Both the position numbers and the translations under genes were made by a program. The notes beneath the pieces are model-generated. The model saw nothing but the letters and a program-made list of their open reading frames with translations. It was not told the origin of the DNA and made no database searches. From a bacterium (GTDB lineage: Bacteria > Planctomycetota > Planctomycetia > Pirellulales > Pirellulaceae), in assembly GCA_016124445.1 (NCBI GenBank), contig WGNR01000010.1:186001-250000 (forward strand): a stretch of DNA of 64,000 bases, in the 5' to 3' direction. Shown here piece by piece: positions 59,991 to 64,000 of this stretch (position 1 is its first letter; each line of letters opens with the position of its first letter).

Positions 59991-60416
59991 TTACTTTGTT
60001 GGAATCACGCCGTCGTAAACAATATCGTAGTCAAACGCGAGACCTTCCTCGGTAACGTTCAGATGTAAATCTGGGTTGTCAGCCGCTTTGGTGTTGAATT
60101 TCGCTGGCAAGCAATTCTTTTCCGATTTGCCGGGATAAAGGGCGAACTGCACAACGCAAGGTCCCAAGGCGACACCAGATTGTGTCGAGACAAATTCTGC
60201 CTGGTAATTTCCGCGCGTGTCGGTCACGCCCGTCGATGGTCGAACGGCAGCGTCCGGCACAAATGTCACGATAACACCTTCAACAGGCGAGCCATTCACG
60301 GTAATCGTTCCTGAAACCGCCCCGGTCGGAATCTCCGTCGAACTGCTGCATCCGACAGCTGACAGGATCAGGATCAGCGCGGTGGAAAGTGGTAACCAGG
60401 AGTGCTGTTTGGACAT
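59991..60416 (-). CDS. Small lipoprotein with carboxypeptidase-regulatory-like fold
   Basis: A 141-residue lipoprotein from ATG 60416: signal and lipobox LILSAVGC (Cys23), then a short Ser/Thr linker. One beta-sandwich domain follows, GAVSGTITVNGSPVEGVIVTFVP, with the GxxxDxxGxY turn TDTRGNYQAEFV, typical of carboxypeptidase-regulatory-like or transthyretin-like domains common in planctomycete lipoproteins. Its function is probably structural or in binding. It lies 150 bp upstream of the SASA-family gene on the same strand, so co-transcription is possible. Confidence 0.82.
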   Translation of the reverse strand: MSKQHSWLPLSTALILILSAVGCSSSTEIPTGAVSGTITVNGSPVEGVIVTFVPDAAVRPSTGVTDTRGNYQAEFVSTQSGVALGPCVVQFALYPGKSEKNCLPAKFNTKAADNPDLHLNVTEEGLAFDYDIVYDGVIPTK

Positions 60417-60773
60417 TGTCAATCTCATTGAATTGGCAGAGGAAGGAATCGAAAGCTGTCTGCAGCAAAGTCGCGCAAACGTGGTGGCTTCCGATCTAGT
60501 TGAGTCATCCTGATCGGCGGCCGCCGACATTTCCGACAAGTGGATGCCGAAGAGCCGTGTGATGATGCTTCATGGCCTCACGAATACAGCATCACCAGCT
60601 TCCGCTCAGATCGGAGTCGCCGGGCGTGCAAGTGTTTAAACTGGAATAAATTGGCATAGCTGCATGGCTGGAGGGTGGGAAGGGCGGAAAGAAAAGGTCG
60701 AAACCTAGATCTTTCATGTCATAATGTAATTTCATGAGCCATTGGTTTTAGGAAAAAATGCATTGTTTTTGGG
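60417..60773. other. Divergent regulatory region
   Basis: About 360 bp between the lipoprotein and the first XylR-like gene. Near the regulator start it has TTCATG twice, a CATAAT box (60720-60725) and an AT-rich near-palindrome AAAAAATGCATTGTTTTT (60753-60770), a plausible autoregulatory operator. None is proven. Confidence 0.35.
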
Positions 60774-61946
60774 ATGGATGAAATGAACCGCAAGACGCGT
60801 CGAATTGCCCTCGTGTTGGATCTCGACTGGCCATACAAACGGCATTCGGGCGTATATGCCGGGACGCAGAAGTACATCGACGAGCAAGGCTGGGAAGCGG
60901 TCATCGATGAATACGCCCACGATTCGTTGCCGACAGAACCGGGCGATCCGATGCCTTACGATGGAATAATTGCCCGTGCGTCGAGTACGCTGGCGCAACG
61001 CTGTCTGCAACTCGATGTGCCGTTGGTCAATGTTTGGAGTAGCTCGCCAAGTCGCGACGAACTTCCTTGTGTCCTGGCCGATTATCACGCAGCCGGTAGG
61101 ATGCGGGCCGATCATCTCATATCGCGCGGGCTGCGAAGTTTTGCGGCGTTGGGTTGTCGGGGGGATACGGCAGATCAGCTGGAGATGGAATCTTTTCTCG
61201 AAATGCTTCGGTCATTAGGGCATAAGTGCGAAGTTGCTTGGATTCCTTTGGCTTACTCGAAAACGTTGGCACAATGGCAGCGTTGCCAAAAGGCGATTGG
61301 GGACTGGATGGATAAATGGTCCTTGCCGATTGGAGTCTTCGTCGGGGGAGACAATTTGGGGCGACTGGTCGTGCAAAAATGTCGAGAACGCGGCTGGCGT
61401 GTTCCTGAAGATGTTGCGATCATCGCAGGACGCAACGAGGAGACTCTTTGCGTTCGTCCTCGCCCTTCGATCACCAGTTTGGAATTTGGCTACGATCGAA
61501 TCGGATACGAGGCAGCGAAGGTCTTGCATCGGTTGATGGATAAGAAGAACACGCCGTCCGAACCCCTGTATCTGCCTCCCGTAGGACTCGTCGTTCGCGA
61601 ATCAACCGACTTTCTGGTGGTCGAAGATGAACTGGTCTCGGCGGCACTTTCGTTTATTGCCATGAACTGCCACGGTCGGATTGGTCAAGATGATGTGGCA
61701 CGGGCGTTAAGCGTCGAAACACGAACGCTGCAGAATCGATTTCGGAAGGTTCTCGATCAACCGGTTGCCGCGACCATCCGAAAAGTCAGACTCGAGCGAG
61801 CCAAACGAGAACTCGTTCAGACCGATCGCTCGTTAAAGATCATTGCCCGCGATGCAGGTTTTGGTTCGCCGATGAGGATGTACGAATTGTTCAAACGCGA
61901 ACTAGGAGTAACTCCCACGGAATTCCGAAAGCAACGTCGCCTGTGA
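60774..61946 (+). CDS. XylR-like AraC family regulator
   Basis: A 390-residue transcription factor. Residues 10-280 form a periplasmic-binding-protein-like sugar sensor (IALVLDLDWPYKRHSGVYAG, MPYDGIIARAS). Residues 285-390 form an AraC DNA-binding domain with two helix-turn-helix units (DVARALSVETRTLQNRF; LKIIARDAGFGSPMRMYELF). The layout matches XylR-type regulators, which respond to a sugar in the cytoplasm. ATG 60774 is used; a second ATG lies three codons in. It is tail to tail with a paralogue, and the sugar is unknown. Likely targets include its divergent neighbour and glycan genes in this region. Confidence 0.92.
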   Translation: MDEMNRKTRRIALVLDLDWPYKRHSGVYAGTQKYIDEQGWEAVIDEYAHDSLPTEPGDPMPYDGIIARASSTLAQRCLQLDVPLVNVWSSSPSRDELPCVLADYHAAGRMRADHLISRGLRSFAALGCRGDTADQLEMESFLEMLRSLGHKCEVAWIPLAYSKTLAQWQRCQKAIGDWMDKWSLPIGVFVGGDNLGRLVVQKCRERGWRVPEDVAIIAGRNEETLCVRPRPSITSLEFGYDRIGYEAAKVLHRLMDKKNTPSEPLYLPPVGLVVRESTDFLVVEDELVSAALSFIAMNCHGRIGQDDVARALSVETRTLQNRFRKVLDQPVAATIRKVRLERAKRELVQTDRSLKIIARDAGFGSPMRMYELFKRELGVTPTEFRKQRRL

Positions 61947-61989
61947 CATATTGCCTGTAAGCGATGGCGTGTTCGCGTAGATTGCTCCG

Positions 61990-63195
61990 CTATTCGAGCG
62001 TCGAGTGAAAATCGAGTTGTCGTTGCTTTCGATACTCGCGTGGCGTGATGCCTAGTTCTCGACAAAACACGTCACGCAGCTGACGGCCGGTCCCGAAGCC
62101 GACGTCGTGGGCGATTGCATCGAGCGAACGATTGCTTTGGACCAGTTCGCGTTTGGCGCGTTCGATGCGAACTCGGCAAATCTCACGAACAATCGGCCTG
62201 CCCAATTCTTTGTTGAATCTTCGCCGGAGCGTTCGTGGTTCGATCGCAATGGCTCTGGCCACGTCGTCAGGATCGATGTTGGTGTGGCTATGCTGAGCAA
62301 TAAACTGCAGGGCTGCGGCAACCACCGTATCTTCCACGGCGTAGAAGTCGGTCGATTCGCGGACAATGATTCCTTGGGGCGGGATTAGCTTCAGGGGAGG
62401 GGCCGCCGGGCCAGATTGTCTTTTCAATGTATCGTTTTGGTCGATTAACTTGTCGAGCATGCGTGCCGCCGCATAGCCGATTTGCTCGAAGCCGAGTTCC
62501 GTGCTGGTAAGCGATGGCTGGGGGTCGTTGCAGAGGACTTCTTCGTTCCAGCCCGCGACGACAGCGACATCCTGAGGGACTCGCCATTGGCGTTTTCCAC
62601 ACATCTGTAAAATCATCCGCCCCACGCTTTCGTCGTTGGCTGAAATGCCGATGGGAGGCTGCCAATCATTCATGGTGGTGTCGATGACCTTTTGTGACCT
62701 AAGCCAGGTCGAATGGTTTTGCGTCATGTGCAACGGGATCTTCGTCTCCACACAACGAAAGCCGGCCGCTTCGACGGTGGCTCGGAAAGCATTTGACTCC
62801 AGTCTTCGCGCTCGGTCTCCGCGATAGATACTTGCAAATCTTCGGAAGCCGCGTGCCAGAAGGTGCTCGGCCTTCATTCTCCCACTTGCCGCGAAGTCGG
62901 GGAAAACGCCAGGCATCTTGGCTCGAATCGGAGAACTGTACCAGACATTAACGACCGGTAAACCAAGCGCCGTTGCCCGACGATACAGCTTGTCATTGAC
63001 CCGCGCGATCACGCCATCGTAGGGCAGGTTCTTGGTGGAGCGCTCAGGCAGGTTCTCGGCAACGAATTCATCGATGATCGACTCCCATCCTTTCTCGCGC
63101 GCATACTGCTGAGTCCCTGCGAACAGGGCCGCGTGGCGTTTGTAAGGCAATTCCAGGTCAAGATTGATGGCGACTCGACGTCGGGGGCGATTCAT
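61990..63195 (-). CDS. XylR-like AraC family regulator, paralogue
   Basis: A 401-residue regulator with the same layout as its neighbour: sugar-sensor domain to about 285 (VAINLDLELPYKRHAALFAG, LPYDGVIARVN) and AraC domain (DDVARAIAIEPRTLRRRFNK; LDAIAHDVGFGTGRQLRDVF). Many positions match the adjacent protein, so they arose by duplication, probably as an inverted pair. The ends of the two genes are 43 bp apart with no terminator seen between them. It reads toward its sister. The ligand and targets are unknown and may differ, since binding-pocket residues are not all shared. Confidence 0.92.
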   Translation of the reverse strand: MNRPRRRVAINLDLELPYKRHAALFAGTQQYAREKGWESIIDEFVAENLPERSTKNLPYDGVIARVNDKLYRRATALGLPVVNVWYSSPIRAKMPGVFPDFAASGRMKAEHLLARGFRRFASIYRGDRARRLESNAFRATVEAAGFRCVETKIPLHMTQNHSTWLRSQKVIDTTMNDWQPPIGISANDESVGRMILQMCGKRQWRVPQDVAVVAGWNEEVLCNDPQPSLTSTELGFEQIGYAAARMLDKLIDQNDTLKRQSGPAAPPLKLIPPQGIIVRESTDFYAVEDTVVAAALQFIAQHSHTNIDPDDVARAIAIEPRTLRRRFNKELGRPIVREICRVRIERAKRELVQSNRSLDAIAHDVGFGTGRQLRDVFCRELGITPREYRKQRQLDFHSTLE

Positions 63196-63593
63196 GGCGT
63201 TTGGCCGAAATGCGTCTGTTTTTGTCCAGGATACGTAATTCTGGCTGTTTATACTTTAGGTGGTGAAAGTTCGGCAATCGATCCTCGCCGGCGTTTTTGC
63301 GGGTTGTTTCACCATGATAATTGCCAGAATCCTGCCTATTCCGATCAATCATCGGCCAGCGTCCTTGCAATTGGATGGCCAATCTCGTCGTCAGGTCTGG
63401 GTTCGCACCCGATGGAAAGACATGTCGGACTCGCCCAGCGGGATTGTGTGTTACGGCAATCACCATGTAGCGATATGCAGGAATTCGGCTTTGGATTTGC
63501 CATGGTCGAATGGCAGTCGAATGAATAGAAACGACGATCCCAGGTGTTGGCATCAAGTTCCGGTGCAAGGCCGGATCTGAAGTAGGGACATAG
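63196..63593. other. Divergent intergenic region, no gene seen
   Basis: About 400 bp between the XylR-like gene and the partial cytochrome gene. Short frames cross it on both strands without a ribosome-binding site or protein-like composition. It contains the likely promoter of the regulator (listed separately). Confidence 0.5.
63248..63277 (-). promoter_or_regulatory. Possible sigma70-like promoter of XylR-like gene
   Basis: On the minus strand TTGCCG (63277-63272) and TATAAA (63253-63248) are 18 bp apart. A start near 63241 would give a leader of about 45 nt before the regulator. Confidence 0.35.
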
Positions 63594-64000
63594 ATGAGGC
63601 TATCTCTTCGGTTTGATTTATTCTCGCGGCGCGCATCGATATTAGGCGTCGTTGGCAGGTTAGTATGTCTGGTCTTGTCCTATTTGATAACGCACCAGGC
63701 AGCGGCCCAGGCTCCTGACCCCTCGCTATTTGGCAAGCATCCGTTGAATCAAGCCCAAGCGGGCGACCTGCTGCGATCGGAACTTCGATGTACGGCATGT
63801 CACGGCGGCAGTGCACCGGAGATGCTTCCGCCCAAGACGGCTCCCAGCTTGGAAGATGTCGGGGCTCGGATTACGCCTGGCTACCTTCAGCGGTTTCTGG
63901 AATCGCCTCACGCGGTTCAGCCTGGCACCACAATGCCTGATATGCTCGCTTCGCGGCCAACAGAGCGGAAAGAAATCGCCGAAGGCCTGACTCATTTTCT
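63594..64000 (+). CDS. c-type cytochrome protein, C-terminus cut off
   Basis: The first 135 residues of an exported protein; the frame is open at the window end. AGGGA lies about 7 nt before ATG 63594. A basic N-terminus and hydrophobic helix (LGVVGRLVCLVLSYLI) form the signal. A haem-type motif CTACH (LRCTACHGG) follows, then PSLEDVGARITPGYLQRFL and PGTTMPDMLASRPTERKE, the pattern of a cytochrome c-like domain in planctomycete multidomain proteins. The rest probably carries further domains. It is divergent from the XylR-like gene. Confidence 0.85.
   Translation, partial: MRLSLRFDLFSRRASILGVVGRLVCLVLSYLITHQAAAQAPDPSLFGKHPLNQAQAGDLLRSELRCTACHGGSAPEMLPPKTAPSLEDVGARITPGYLQRFLESPHAVQPGTTMPDMLASRPTERKEIAEGLTHF

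Noticed and set aside
63260..63580. Plus-strand frame of 106 codons with a hydrophobic start
   Set aside because: GTG start, no ribosome-binding site, no recognisable domain, and its composition after residue 30 is not protein-like.

Overview
The window looks like a chromosomal segment of a planctomycete, most likely of the Pirellulales (Blastopirellula/Bremerella/Rhodopirellula type). This is an inference from gene content, not a database match. The signs are several sulfatases, repeated pairs of planctomycete-specific cytochrome proteins (PSCyt1/PSCyt2/PSD1 or DUF1592 families) with DUF1501 or DUF1552 partners, an ECF sigma factor overlapping a FecR-like gene, very large hybrid histidine kinases, and XylR-like AraC regulators. 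By eye the DNA is moderately GC-rich, with long antisense shadow ORFs.

Layout. 1-8.3 kb: a partial sulfatase, a lone TreZ trehalohydrolase, a chemoreceptor, an OprP-like porin and three small genes, two of them clearly secreted. 8.8-15.8 kb: a minus-strand operon in the order ECF sigma, FecR-like protein, PSD1-LamG cytochrome, DUF1501. 16.3-25.8 kb: a sulfatase, a P1B-type metal ATPase with a TPC motif, three tandem sulfatases in one transcription unit, and a secreted alpha/beta hydrolase. 26.1-29.9 kb: a DUF1592-family cytochrome and its DUF1552 partner. 29.9-35.5 kb: a four-gene minus-strand phosphorelay operon. 35.9-37.1 kb: a secreted sialidase.

37.4-39.6 kb is the most unusual region. 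It is a dense plus-strand tRNA array with 18 recognisable tRNAs for 15 amino acids, none with an encoded CCA end. Two further tRNA-like elements of about 61 nt lack a normal D-arm, and a small methyltransferase-like gene sits inside the array. Several of the tRNAs have odd features: G at T-loop position 55, C33, a leucine tRNA with a short variable loop, and missing or shifted D-arms. The array resembles the tRNA arrays reported on mobile elements and plasmids of other bacteria.

39.6-46.2 kb: a beta-propeller/di-heme protein, a small secreted CxxC protein, and a second DUF1501 plus PSD1-family pair. 46.5-53.6 kb: a large unknown membrane protein and an RND efflux adaptor-pump pair. 53.9-57.7 kb: a second CHASE-type hybrid kinase with two receivers and an Hpt domain. 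58-60.4 kb: a SASA-family (sialate O-acetylesterase-like) protein and a small lipoprotein. 60.8-63.2 kb: two paralogous XylR-like regulators, tail to tail. 63.6 kb to the end: the start of another c-type cytochrome protein. Sulfatases, sialidase, esterase, porin and sugar-type regulators together fit a lifestyle of degrading sulfated and acetylated polysaccharides or glycoproteins.
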